Part shown: positions 9,277 through 16,739 of the stretch, piece by piece
How positions within the stretch are numbered: position 1 is the stretch's first letter
Layout of the letters: every line of letters starts with the position of its first letter
Assembly: GCF_024746835.1 (NCBI RefSeq)
Contig: NZ_CP080533.1
Location: forward strand, 248,001-312,000
Origin: Mesorhizobium sp. AR02
Lineage (GTDB): Bacteria > Pseudomonadota > Alphaproteobacteria > Rhizobiales > Rhizobiaceae
Length of the DNA stretch: 64,000 bases
Reading direction: 5' to 3'
Notes under the pieces: model-generated
Databases searched by the model: none
Seen by the model: the letters and a program-made list of their open reading frames with translations, nothing else
What the model was told of the DNA's origin: nothing
Position numbers and translations under genes: made by a program

Positions 9277-9732
9277 ATGACGTGGGACATAGAGATCGGT
9301 GATGAGATTACGTTGACAGCCACCATCATAAAGGTGCTGCCAAGCGGCCGCGCCAGGGTCAGTATTCCGACCTATAACTTCCCCTTCGCGATCGATGCTC
9401 CCAAAAAGAAAAGGTGCGGCGACAAGGTTAGTCTCGTCGGGTATGTCATCCGCGTCGATGACCAAGATGGCAAGGTGACCGTGAAGGTTGGCGGTCTGCT
9501 CACGGTCGACATCGCCTCGATAATCGCGCATGGAAAGAGGCCAAGGTCAAAATCCCCACCGTCGAGAGACCTGGCCCGACTAATCGCTTTTGCTGGGATG
9601 ACGGAAAGTCCTCCCACCCCCACGAACGACGGCCACTGGAGTGCTGCGAACCATCGACGGAACGACTGTTGTGGAACGAATTGCCACGAACCACATTTAG
9701 GTCGGTTAAGGAGCGATCGGGGACTCGGATGA
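9277..9732 (+). CDS. Small beta-rich protein, unknown function
   Basis: The open frame gives 151 residues, but only the first 88 or so look constrained. They read as alternating beta strands: IEIGDEITLTATI, then GRARVSIPTYNFP, then GDKVSLVGYVIRVDDQDGK, then VTVKVGGLLTVD. The same order (I-IGD-V, VS-IPT, PGD-I-F-G-V--VD) is seen in the ORF at 27859, so the two are relatives. The basic, Pro-rich tail after residue 88 runs to the start of the kinase gene (4-base overlap) and may be read-through. An OB or SH3-like barrel is conceivable; function unknown. Confidence 0.5.
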   Translation: MTWDIEIGDEITLTATIIKVLPSGRARVSIPTYNFPFAIDAPKKKRCGDKVSLVGYVIRVDDQDGKVTVKVGGLLTVDIASIIAHGKRPRSKSPPSRDLARLIAFAGMTESPPTPTNDGHWSAANHRRNDCCGTNCHEPHLGRLRSDRGLG

Positions 9733-11522
9733 AGGAAGTAACGCAGGCGAACGTTGTCGCCTTCAAGAGTCCGGAACTGTCCGGTGAGGATAGTCGGGCC
9801 TTCGACTACCAGGATTTCTTCGAGAACGGGGCCGTCGCACTCCATCTGGTAAGCGCGGATGGTGTCATCCTTCACGCAAATCAGGCTGAGCTTGACCTTC
9901 TCGGGTTTAGTGCAGAAGATTATGTCGGCCGCCACATTGCCGAATTCTATCCCGATCGGGACGTGATCGACGACATTCTGGAACGGCTGACCCGTGGCGA
10001 GAAGATCACGCGATATCCGGCGCGATTGAGAGCCCGTAACGGATCGATCAAACATGTCGAAATCACGTCGAGCGGTCATTTTCGGGATGGCGAGCTGATC
10101 AACACGAGGTGCTTCACGGTCGATGTTACCGACCTGGAGCGGACACGCATGGAGTTAAGGCAGCAGGGCAGCACCTATCACCAAATTCTCGACGCCCTTC
10201 CGGTTGCCATCTATACGACCGACCAGCACGGGACGATCACCTACTACAACCGCGCCGCCGCCGACCTTGCGGGCACGGAGCCAAAAGTCGGCAAGGACAA
10301 ATGGTGCGTCACGTTCAAGCTTTTCACTCCCGACGGCAAGGAATTGCCGCATGACGAGTGCCCGATGGCCATCGCGCTTAAGGAAAACCGGCCGGTCCGC
10401 AACCAGGAAGCCATAGCGCGCCGTCCGGACGGATCCTTTTTTCCGTTCCTGCCCTACCCCACACCGCTGCGGGATGAACATGGCAATCTGATTGGTGCCG
10501 TGAACATGCTGCTGGACCTGACCGACCGCCAACGTGCCGAAGAGGTCAGGCAGCATCTGTCAGAGATTGTGGAATCCTCGTTCGACGCAATTGTCAGCAA
10601 GGATCTGAATGCCATCATCAAGAGCTGGAATCACGGGGCCGAACGGCTGTTCGGCTACACCGCCGACGAAGCGATAGGCAGGCCGGTGACCATGTTGATC
10701 CCGGACAATCTCCAGGACGAGGAACCTCGCATCCTCGGACGCATTCGCCGTGGTGAGCGGGTCGAAACGTACGAAACAATACGTCAGCGCAAGGATGGCA
10801 GCCTGGTTCCGGTCTCGCTTACCGTATCGCCTATGCGTAACGCCACCGGGCGGATCATCGGCGCGTCGAAGATTGCCCGGGACATTACGTCGGCAAGGGA
10901 AAATGAGCACCGTATCCGCATGCTGATGCGCGAGGTCAACCACCGCGTGAAAAATCAGTACTCGGTCATCCTGTCGATGATCCGGGAGACCAACAAACGA
11001 TCGGAGACACCAAGCCAGTTTGAATCCCAGGTGCGTGAGCGCATCATGGCGCTGTCGCGATCCCACGACCTGTTGGTATCCGCCGACTGGAAGGGAGCCA
11101 CCATCAATGAACTCTTGGCGGCCCAGGCCAGGCCTTTCCCGCGGGGTGACGTCATCGACATGTCGGGACCATCGTTGGTCCTCAGTCCCAATGCGGTGCA
11201 GTATCTCGGAATCGCCTTCCACGAACTCGCCACCAACTCCGCCAAGTACGGAGTGCTCTCAGGGGATAAAGGCCAGATTGCGGTCACATGGTCCGTCTCC
11301 GGCTCCCGTGCTTCGAGGACCTTTCACCTGACGTGGGCCGAAACCGACGGGCCGATGGTTCAGACCATTGGACATGGCGGTTTCGGAACCGTGGTGCTGA
11401 AGCGGGTTGCGCCCGCAGCGGTTAGCGGGCAGGGCAATCTCGAGTGCGGCCCGCATGGCATCACCTGGAGCTTGGAAGCGCCGCTGGCTGCCGTGGAAGC
11501 CTCTGTTGCCAATGGAGCTTAG
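9729..11522 (+). CDS. HWE-family sensor histidine kinase with three PAS domains
   Basis: Encodes 597 residues from the ATG at 9729, preferred over an in-frame TTG at 9669 because a GGGGA site precedes it. Three PAS domains occupy roughly 28-130, 140-262 and 265-388; the second and third end in linker helices starting DLTDRQRAEE and DITSARENE. The kinase part has the HWE H-box (EVNHRVKNQYS, His about 405), N-box FHELATNSAKYG, the W-x-E (LTWAE) that names the family and a short G-box. No membrane segment is present, so it is a soluble sensor. HWE kinases often feed PhyR-type general stress pathways. No partner receiver is adjacent. Confidence 0.92.
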   Translation: MKEVTQANVVAFKSPELSGEDSRAFDYQDFFENGAVALHLVSADGVILHANQAELDLLGFSAEDYVGRHIAEFYPDRDVIDDILERLTRGEKITRYPARLRARNGSIKHVEITSSGHFRDGELINTRCFTVDVTDLERTRMELRQQGSTYHQILDALPVAIYTTDQHGTITYYNRAAADLAGTEPKVGKDKWCVTFKLFTPDGKELPHDECPMAIALKENRPVRNQEAIARRPDGSFFPFLPYPTPLRDEHGNLIGAVNMLLDLTDRQRAEEVRQHLSEIVESSFDAIVSKDLNAIIKSWNHGAERLFGYTADEAIGRPVTMLIPDNLQDEEPRILGRIRRGERVETYETIRQRKDGSLVPVSLTVSPMRNATGRIIGASKIARDITSARENEHRIRMLMREVNHRVKNQYSVILSMIRETNKRSETPSQFESQVRERIMALSRSHDLLVSADWKGATINELLAAQARPFPRGDVIDMSGPSLVLSPNAVQYLGIAFHELATNSAKYGVLSGDKGQIAVTWSVSGSRASRTFHLTWAETDGPMVQTIGHGGFGTVVLKRVAPAAVSGQGNLECGPHGITWSLEAPLAAVEASVANGA

Positions 11523-11994
11523 AAACCGCAGGCCGCGTTCTACAATGCCGAGTTCGGCGAACTGTAACCACGGCGCCGGTGTCACTGTCGTGGATAGCAG
11601 AAGGAACGCGCCTTCGGCTCCTCGGCATTGATTGGCCGAACTACTGCGCCAGCAAACGCTTGAAATGCCGATCTCGATTGCGGCTACCATTTCACGCTGA
11701 ACCCGCGTTTACCGCCTAAGGATGGCTGTCGCCGAAATCCTTGAGACTCGCCCGTAGCGGTCATCCGTCCAGCTCAGCGAGCCACCAAGGTCGCCGCAGC
11801 CGACAGCCCACAGCGCCTGCACCTACACATCGCTCTGAGGACCAATGGACAGGACGACCTTCTCGAGAGCGCCGCTGCTTGCAACCGGTAAAGACCCTGA
11901 ACGTGCTACGTTATTCAGCCGATCGGAAGATCGAGGTGATCTCGTCTTGTGATCACCTACCCGGGATTGTCAGATCGCGCAGCATACTCGATCG
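11523..11994. other. Intergenic region between convergent genes
   Basis: No gene supported. It is the 3' region of the kinase gene and ends at the terminator of the opposite-strand PRC-barrel gene. Confidence 0.4.
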
Positions 11995-12030
11995 AAAAAA
12001 ACGTGGCCCGCGCCTAAACAGCGCGGGCCA
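11995..12030 (-). terminator. Intrinsic terminator of the PRC-barrel gene
   Basis: A perfect 10-bp GC-rich inverted repeat (12004-12013 with 12021-12030, 7-base loop) starts 10 bases after the stop of the minus-strand PRC-barrel gene. On that strand it is followed by CGTTTTTTTC, a proper U tract. Confidence 0.9.
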
Positions 12031-12039
12031 CGGTGGGGT

Positions 12040-12909
12040 CTACTGCCCAACAATGATCCGCTGTTTGTCGCGATTCTGCGCGTAGGTGCCCTTGTCATAG
12101 GCGGTCTGCGCCTCAAGCTGAGCCTTGGTGAAGTTGGTGTAGAGATACCGGTTGCCGTCCTTGTCCGACATGAACTTCAGTTTCTCCAGGCCCATGGCCA
12201 CCTGTTTTTCGCCCATGCCAAGGAAACCGCCCACGTTGACGATGACGGCATCGACCTTCTTGTCGCCGGTCATAACCACGTCGCCGATCTCACCGACTTT
12301 TGCATCGTCGGCGCCATAGACGTTCGTGCCGATGAAGTCCTTGGTGCTGATTTTATCCATCGGCATCTCGGTCAGCGAAGACTTGTCGATTGCCGCGGTG
12401 GTCGTCTTGTCTGTCGTCGCCGCGGCCGGCTGGTTTTTCGCGGTAGCGGCAACATTGTTGCTGTTGGACGCCGATGCCGTGTCGTAGACCTTCAGGTCAA
12501 AATCCTTTTGCGCTTGAAGGTCTTCCTTGGTGGTCTTCGCGACCAACCAGCGATCACCCTTCTTCTCGACCCACTCGGCCTTGCTGAAATCGTAGGCGAC
12601 GTTCTTTTGCCCTAGGCCCAAGAATCCGCCTACGCCGATGATAATGTACTTGGCTTTGCCGTCCTTGGTGAGGACGATGTCTTTGACATCGCCGATCTTC
12701 TGGGCATTGTCTGCGGCGCTATCATAGACGTCGGCGCCTATGATCTTGGTGACGAGGCTGCCGTCTGCAATAGCCGCCGGCGCCGTCGCCGCAGTGGTCG
12801 TAGCGGTGGCAGGTTTGGTGGCATCTTCAGCGGCGGCCCCTGATACCCACAGGCCAGACGACGACAGCAGGGTTGCTATTGCGGTGGTAGCCAAAAGTTT
12901 GCCGATCAT
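12040..12909 (-). CDS. Exported protein with two PRC-barrel domains
   Basis: Encodes 289 residues. A signal peptide (about 1-27, ending GAAAEDA) precedes an Ala/Thr-rich linker. Two PRC-barrel repeats follow: about 48-125 (IIGADVYDS, KIGDVKDIVL, YIIIGVGGFLGLG) and about 190-270 (FIGTNVYGAD, KVGEIGDVVM, VIVNVGGFLGMG). Each ends with a FTKAQLEAQ-type helix. PRC-barrel domains are small beta barrels known from photosynthetic reaction centres and RimM; exported forms in rhizobia are abundant but uncharacterised. It has its own EcfG-like promoter 91 bases upstream and a strong terminator, so it is a single-gene stress unit. Confidence 0.88.
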   Translation of the reverse strand: MIGKLLATTAIATLLSSSGLWVSGAAAEDATKPATATTTAATAPAAIADGSLVTKIIGADVYDSAADNAQKIGDVKDIVLTKDGKAKYIIIGVGGFLGLGQKNVAYDFSKAEWVEKKGDRWLVAKTTKEDLQAQKDFDLKVYDTASASNSNNVAATAKNQPAAATTDKTTTAAIDKSSLTEMPMDKISTKDFIGTNVYGADDAKVGEIGDVVMTGDKKVDAVIVNVGGFLGMGEKQVAMGLEKLKFMSDKDGNRYLYTNFTKAQLEAQTAYDKGTYAQNRDKQRIIVGQ

Positions 12910-13000
12910 GGTACGTTTCCTTGTGCGTTAGTGTTGATGCACGCCGCGTTCGGCCGAACCATTGCAGGGAGGCTGAACGCGGCACAGTTTGCGACGGCAC

Positions 13001-13025
13001 AACGGGCCGCACGATGCGAAGTTCC
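13001..13025 (-). promoter_or_regulatory. Sigma-EcfG-like promoter for PRC-barrel gene
   Basis: Minus-strand GGAAC, 16 bases, CGTT: exact consensus, 91 bases before the ATG at 12909. The rest of 12910-13217 shows no gene. Confidence 0.65.
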
Positions 13026-13217
13026 CTTTGGAATTCGGAAGTGGCCTGAGATGGCTGGGGGGCTCGCGTTAACCGCAGCGGAGTTGTCGGCATCCGAACC
13101 ACATAAGATTCCCTGCTGCGACTCGCATTTTTCTGAGCGTATACGGCACCTGTATCGCGGGCACTTGTTGGCCCCTGAACGTTCCCCTGCCGAAGCAATT
13201 TGCGGTTCTAGGAAAGG

Positions 13218-13475
13218 GAAACCTATGCAGAATCGTGGCTCGGCTGGCTGGCAGCGATCATCATCGGCGGTATCGCGGGAAGGGTCGCCGAGATGTCATG
13301 AAGAGCAACATGGGCGTGCTCATGAACATCATTTTGGGGATCGTGGGGTGCCATTGTCGCCAACCTCATCCTGAGCGTGATTGGCATATCGCTGGCCGGC
13401 TGGCTGGGCTATTTGGTCGCCGGCTTCATCGGCGCGTGTATCTTGAGCGCGGTGGGGCGAGCGATAAAAACGCGC
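13218..13475 (+). pseudogene. GlsB/YeaQ/YmgE-type small membrane protein, two frameshifts
   Basis: Joined across frames, the sequence gives a typical transglycosylase-associated (GlsB/YeaQ/YmgE) protein: ESWLGWLAAIIIGGIAGR, then VMKSNMGVLMNIILGIVG in another frame, then AIVANLILSVIGISLAG and GYLVAGFIGACIL back in the first. The two shifts (near 13290 and 13350) cancel, as one lost and one gained base would. No start codon lies in the first frame and the last frame runs past the normal end. Intact members have three membrane helices and are often stress-induced. Here the gene is dead or needs resequencing. Confidence 0.75.
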
Positions 13476-13645
13476 GGTCGCGCTCAATCTGAGGCCTTCG
13501 CCCGACGAATGGCTCAGTGTCCCTCAGCCTATGCTGTCCGCCTTGGAGCGAAGACGAGCTGTTCCATGAAGGCGACAGGGCCATGGATCGAAAAACCCCT
13601 TGGCGCATTTATTCTCCGGCCAATTAAGGCTTCAGGAGAGGACCC

Positions 13646-13909
13646 ATGAAAAAGACACTGCTCATTTTGAGCCTGCTAATCCCGCTCGTAGCGTGTTCCC
13701 GTACCGAACAAGGCGCTGCCGTCGGTGGCTTGGGAGGTGCCGCGATCGGTGCCGCGGTGGCCGGCGATCCGGTACAAGGTGCTGTCGTTGGTGGTGCAGT
13801 CGGCGCGATCGCCGGTGCGGTGATCGGGCACGCCAGTGAGGCCGGCCAATGCCGATATCGCGATCGTCATGGCCGGGTTTACATTGCCCGGTGCCCGGAC
13901 GGCTACTGA
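13646..13909 (+). CDS. Small lipoprotein with glycine-zipper segment
   Basis: Encodes 87 residues with an AGGAGAGGA ribosome site. The lipobox is LVAC at residues 14-17, so mature Cys17 should be lipidated. Residues 22-62 are Gly/Ala-rich with GxxxG spacing (GGLGGAAIGAAVAG), a glycine zipper of the YMGG/OmpA-zipper type that can pack in or against a membrane. The end (CRYRDRHGRVYIARCPDGY) has two Cys that could form a disulfide. Comparable lipoproteins are common in alphaproteobacterial outer membranes. A long terminator hairpin follows directly. Confidence 0.85.
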   Translation: MKKTLLILSLLIPLVACSRTEQGAAVGGLGGAAIGAAVAGDPVQGAVVGGAVGAIAGAVIGHASEAGQCRYRDRHGRVYIARCPDGY

Positions 13910-13914
13910 TACCT

Positions 13915-13946
13915 AAGGCGCGTGATCTGTTGCGATCACGCGCCTT
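13915..13946 (+). terminator. Long hairpin after the lipoprotein gene
   Basis: A perfect 13-bp inverted repeat (13915-13927 with 13934-13946) around a 6-base loop, 5 bases after the lipoprotein stop. The short TT end makes it a moderate intrinsic terminator. Confidence 0.75.
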
Positions 13947-13966
13947 CACCAAGGTAGGACAATTGG

Positions 13967-14605
13967 ATGGCCTCTAAAGTCAAAACACTGCTCGGTCTCT
14001 GGTTCGTCCTTCTCAGCGCTGCCACGATCAACGTCGAACTTATGCCAGCGCTTTCGGCCGCACCAATCGCAGCGCAGACGATCGCCGATCACTTCTCATC
14101 GGTAAAATCCATGTCCGGCGACTTTGTTCAGTCGGGCCCGAAGGGAGAAAAGACCAGTGGTAGGTTTTTTCTCAAGCGCCCAGGCAAGATCCGATTCAAT
14201 TTTGCCGGCCAATCAGGGGTCAGCGTAATAGCCGACGGAAAATCGGTGGTCGTCAATAATAAAAAACTTAAGACATCGCGGCTCTATTCGCTCTCGAAGA
14301 CGCCGCTCAAGCTGCTACTTGACAACAAGGTCGACTTTTCGGGCAGCCACCTCAAAAGCATCAAAGAAGACGGCGATCTGATAACTATTAAGCTGGGTGA
14401 CAAGTCAGCCTATGGTCATTCGAACATTTCGATGATGTTTGACAGGAAATCACTTGATTTACGAAAATGGAGCCTTACCGACGAGAAGGGACTCACCACA
14501 ACGGTGACTATCTTCAACGTAAAACTGGGTGTTCCACTTGCCGAAGGAACCTTCACTATCGATTACGCGGCAAACCGCGAGTACAACACCTCCAAGTCGC
14601 GGTGA
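13967..14605 (+). CDS. LolA-like outer-membrane lipoprotein carrier protein
   Basis: Encodes 212 residues. A signal peptide is followed by the LolA-type fold: IADHFSSVKSMSGDFVQ, then KTSGRFFLKRPGKIRF, then GVSVIADGKSVVVNN, and a C-terminal LTTTVTIFNVKLGVPL strand pair. These are the standard LolA landmarks (tract of M.G.F.Q, GxFxxxRPGKxRF). LolA carries lipoproteins through the periplasm. The usual chromosomal lolA often sits near ftsK or xth; here it stands alone after a terminator, so it may be an accessory paralogue. It ends at 14605 without a clear terminator. Confidence 0.88.
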   Translation: MASKVKTLLGLWFVLLSAATINVELMPALSAAPIAAQTIADHFSSVKSMSGDFVQSGPKGEKTSGRFFLKRPGKIRFNFAGQSGVSVIADGKSVVVNNKKLKTSRLYSLSKTPLKLLLDNKVDFSGSHLKSIKEDGDLITIKLGDKSAYGHSNISMMFDRKSLDLRKWSLTDEKGLTTTVTIFNVKLGVPLAEGTFTIDYAANREYNTSKSR

Positions 14606-14786
14606 AGTCGGTGATCGAATTCACTGGGGCAATTCCGCCCCGGAGAGACAGCGGACGAATCACGAATCGCATTGCTTTTCCGTCCCAGAACCGTAGCGCC
14701 AGTTAGTCGGGAGAAAGCCCGCCTGCGGGCTGCAACAGAGCAAGGGGTTAAGCAAACGCCAAATGGTATGACCACGCCCTTCCTTC

Positions 14787-15083
14787 GCAAATCATCAAGA
14801 ACGGAACCTTCTCGATCATTCAAAGGTAGTCGTCCGTCGAGTGTTCGTTCACCCAGACTGGAAACGACGAACAGCCCGTCTCGGCCCCTTCCGAGGCCGG
14901 CTATTTGCATTGAAGCCGGACCTTTATGGGGAAATAGTATAACATCTTCAAACGCCGTTGAGCCAAACTGCAAATCTGGAAAAGCCCGCGCCTCTGGCGG
15001 AGAGCGCGGGCTCCGATCGAGTGCGGACCCGATCTTCAGCAGATACCGAGGGGTCGTTATCTGCTGCCCAGTACGAACCCTTA
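14787..15083. repeat. Dispersed intergenic repeat, copy A
   Basis: Aligns by eye with 27098-27312. Shared blocks are the ggaaccttctcg(a/g)tcattc start, a ctggaaacgacga block, a hairpin block (14983-14991 pairs with 15004-15012, 9-bp stem) and a gataccgagg...tcgttatctgc end. Copy A has about 80 extra bases in the middle. It has no coding character and lies between transcription units. It resembles the intergenic mosaic elements reported from rhizobia but I cannot name a family. The hairpin could serve as a terminator. Confidence 0.65.
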
Positions 15084-15147
15084 GCGGCGGCTAATGTTCC
15101 AAAAGCTCTCGCGATCGGGTAGAGCGGCGCGTAGATGGCCGATACCG

Positions 15148-15591
15148 TTAAACAAGTACCGGCTCTGGGGACGCCATCGCCCCGCCACCGCCTCTTCTTG
15201 GGACGATTGCACGGTAGGCCGGACAGGGCGGAGGATCATCGTCGTCATCGCGCCGGCGACGATGCGGCCAAGCCCCCTTATTCTGACGTCGTCGAGCATA
15301 CGGCGCTCCCCAAAGCGTGCGATTCCGATTTTGACGGTTGTCATCCGACACGCCGTCCAGGGTCTTCAAAGCGCGCAGGATGTCGTCGATCATGGCTATC
15401 GTTCCATCCTCCAGCTGACGCAGCAGAGGTATTCCGGGAACCGAGCAGGCGTCGGACGCCCAGGAAGCCAAAATCGCCCGCTTCTCGGCAGCACTCAGGT
15501 CTGGAAGGCCGACAACGTCGTCAGGATGTGTAATCCCTTGTTGAGCCGTCCTGCACTTCCGGTTTGCCAAAAATTCGAATCCGGTTGTCAT
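15148..15591 (-). CDS. Conserved rhizobial protein of unknown function
   Basis: Encodes 147 residues. The ATG at 15591 is chosen because GGAG lies 7 bases before it; two earlier ATG/TTG codons are badly spaced. Residues 1-82 look well constrained and helical (MTTGFEFLANRKC, PDLSAAEKRAILASWASD, QLEDGTIAMIDDILRALKTLDG). The AEKRAILASWASD plus L-DG segment is common in rhizobial small proteins near Hsp20 genes. The C-terminal part is Arg-rich then an Asp5-Pro3 stretch, probably disordered. It lies behind hsp20 on the same strand with a hairpin between them. Confidence 0.7.
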   Translation of the reverse strand: MTTGFEFLANRKCRTAQQGITHPDDVVGLPDLSAAEKRAILASWASDACSVPGIPLLRQLEDGTIAMIDDILRALKTLDGVSDDNRQNRNRTLWGAPYARRRQNKGAWPHRRRRDDDDDPPPCPAYRAIVPRRGGGGAMASPEPVLV

Positions 15592-15611
15592 CTCCATTCT
15601 CCGCAATCTGT

Positions 15612-15634
15612 GCCTCCCGGCTGGGCCGGGAGGC
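15612..15634 (-). terminator. Hairpin between hsp20 and the downstream gene
   Basis: A perfect 9-bp inverted repeat (15612-15620 with 15626-15634, 5-base loop) lies 30 bases after the hsp20 stop. There is no U tract, so it may be an mRNA-stabilising or partial terminator structure. Confidence 0.5.
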
Positions 15635-15664
15635 GGGACCGCAGTCTTGCGTTAATTCGGGGAA

Positions 15665-16141
15665 TTAGGCGACTTGGCGCTGTCGCTCCGTATCCTGGCT
15701 GATCTGCTGTTGCTGAGTGGGGGCTGCGGCGCTCGACGAAACAAGACCGATGCGACGCGGCTTCAATTCCTCGGGGATCTCGCGAACGAGGTCCACCGAA
15801 AGCAGACCGTTGTCCAGCGTGGCCTTCGCAACTTTCACATAGTCCGCCAATTTGAAGACTTGCTTGAAGTCGCGGGTCGCCATGCCGCGGTGCAGGATCT
15901 GGCGATCGCTCTCTTCGGGCTGCTTCTGGCCGATCACGACCAGTTCCGGCCCGTGCTGGGTCAACTCAACTTCGTCGGGGCTGAACCCGGCGATGGCCAT
16001 TGTTATCCGGTAATCGTGGTCTCCGGTCTTCTCGATGTTGTAAGGCGGCCAGTCCGAGCGCACGCTGTTGTCGAGCATGTCGAAGAGACGGTCGAAGCCG
16101 ACCGTAGTGCGATAGAGTGGGGCGTAATCAAAGCTTCTCAT
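15665..16141 (-). CDS. Small heat shock protein, Hsp20/IbpA family
   Basis: Encodes 158 residues. The ATG at 16141 (MRSFDYAPLYRTTVGFDRLF) is preferred over one six bases earlier because GGAGG then sits 8 bases upstream. The N-terminal arm FDYAPLYRTTVGFDRLFDML is typical of alphaproteobacterial IbpA proteins. The alpha-crystallin domain spans about 32-125, with YRITMAIAGFSPDE and the DYVKVAKATLDNGLLSVDL block. The C-terminal anchor is degenerate. The protein forms oligomers that hold unfolded proteins under heat. The upstream leader looks like a ROSE thermometer. Confidence 0.93.
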   Translation of the reverse strand: MRSFDYAPLYRTTVGFDRLFDMLDNSVRSDWPPYNIEKTGDHDYRITMAIAGFSPDEVELTQHGPELVVIGQKQPEESDRQILHRGMATRDFKQVFKLADYVKVAKATLDNGLLSVDLVREIPEELKPRRIGLVSSSAAAPTQQQQISQDTERQRQVA

Positions 16142-16225
16142 AGCCATATCCTCCGTAAAGCAACATGGGTTACAAGCAGCGTCACTGCGACGCCTGTTTC
16201 GTCGAGCCTAAGCCTCGACGGCAAA
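16142..16225 (-). promoter_or_regulatory. Putative ROSE-type RNA thermometer
   Basis: The hsp20 leader can fold, on the minus strand, into three stems: a perfect 7-bp stem (16214-16220 with 16200-16206, loop 7), a short GCGTC/GACGC stem, and a last weak stem in which TTGCTTT faces the Shine-Dalgarno GGAGGA just before the start. The last element is close to the conserved UUGCU...GGAGG of ROSE thermometers, which control rhizobial small heat shock genes. The fold was done by eye. Confidence 0.6.
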
Positions 16226-16438
16226 CGATTTGGGAATGACCCAGAAATCGTTCAAGAGCCGGAATGGATTTTTTCACTCGGCTTTTTCGACACCTTAACT
16301 TCGAACAAAAGCTCGATCAAACCTCGGCTTGGGATTGCCGGAGCAACCAGTCTGCAACGTGGTAGGCACAACCGGGATGCTATTTCCAGTTCTTGGAGGT
16401 GGCGGTTGTACGTAACCATTCGGCGAGGGCCGCGGTGG

Positions 16439-16714
16439 CTATGATTTCGGGCAACGGTTTTCTGCGGTAGGTTTCGGCGGTGCGTGACCCGCAGCCCTGC
16501 GCTCGTCGACGATATGCCGAAGGTTGTCGATGCCGTCTTCGGTGAAAACGACGATAGGTTCGCTTAATTCGGACGCGGGATAGGCGTCGTAGGCGCTCAG
16601 GCAACCGTCTTCAGAGAACATCTCGATCGAGCAATCGCGCAAAAAGTCTTCGTCCTCTTCGAGCATCTCGGCCACATATTTGAAGGTGTAAAGCGCAGAG
16701 TTGCGATATCCCAT
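16439..16714 (-). CDS. Hypothetical acidic protein next to IS66
   Basis: Encodes 91 residues. It reads as real: YFKYVAEMLEEDEDFLRDC-like acidic helices, then SEPIVVFTEDGIDNLRHIVDE. No family is recognised. It starts 25 bases from the tnpC stop on the same strand, so it could be an IS66 passenger or the first host gene. I could not resolve the IS end and cannot decide. No good promoter is seen. Confidence 0.5.
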   Translation of the reverse strand: MGYRNSALYTFKYVAEMLEEDEDFLRDCSIEMFSEDGCLSAYDAYPASELSEPIVVFTEDGIDNLRHIVDERRAAGHAPPKPTAENRCPKS

Positions 16715-16739
16715 CTGATGGCCTCTTTTTTGGCCCAGA

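Noticed and set aside
9372..10079. Long minus-strand frame opposite the HWE kinase
   Set aside because: It is the shadow of a well-supported kinase gene and matches no family.
14800..14830. GGAAC in the intergenic repeat as an EcfG promoter
   Set aside because: No CGTT follows at 16-17 bases in either copy; only the first element is shared.
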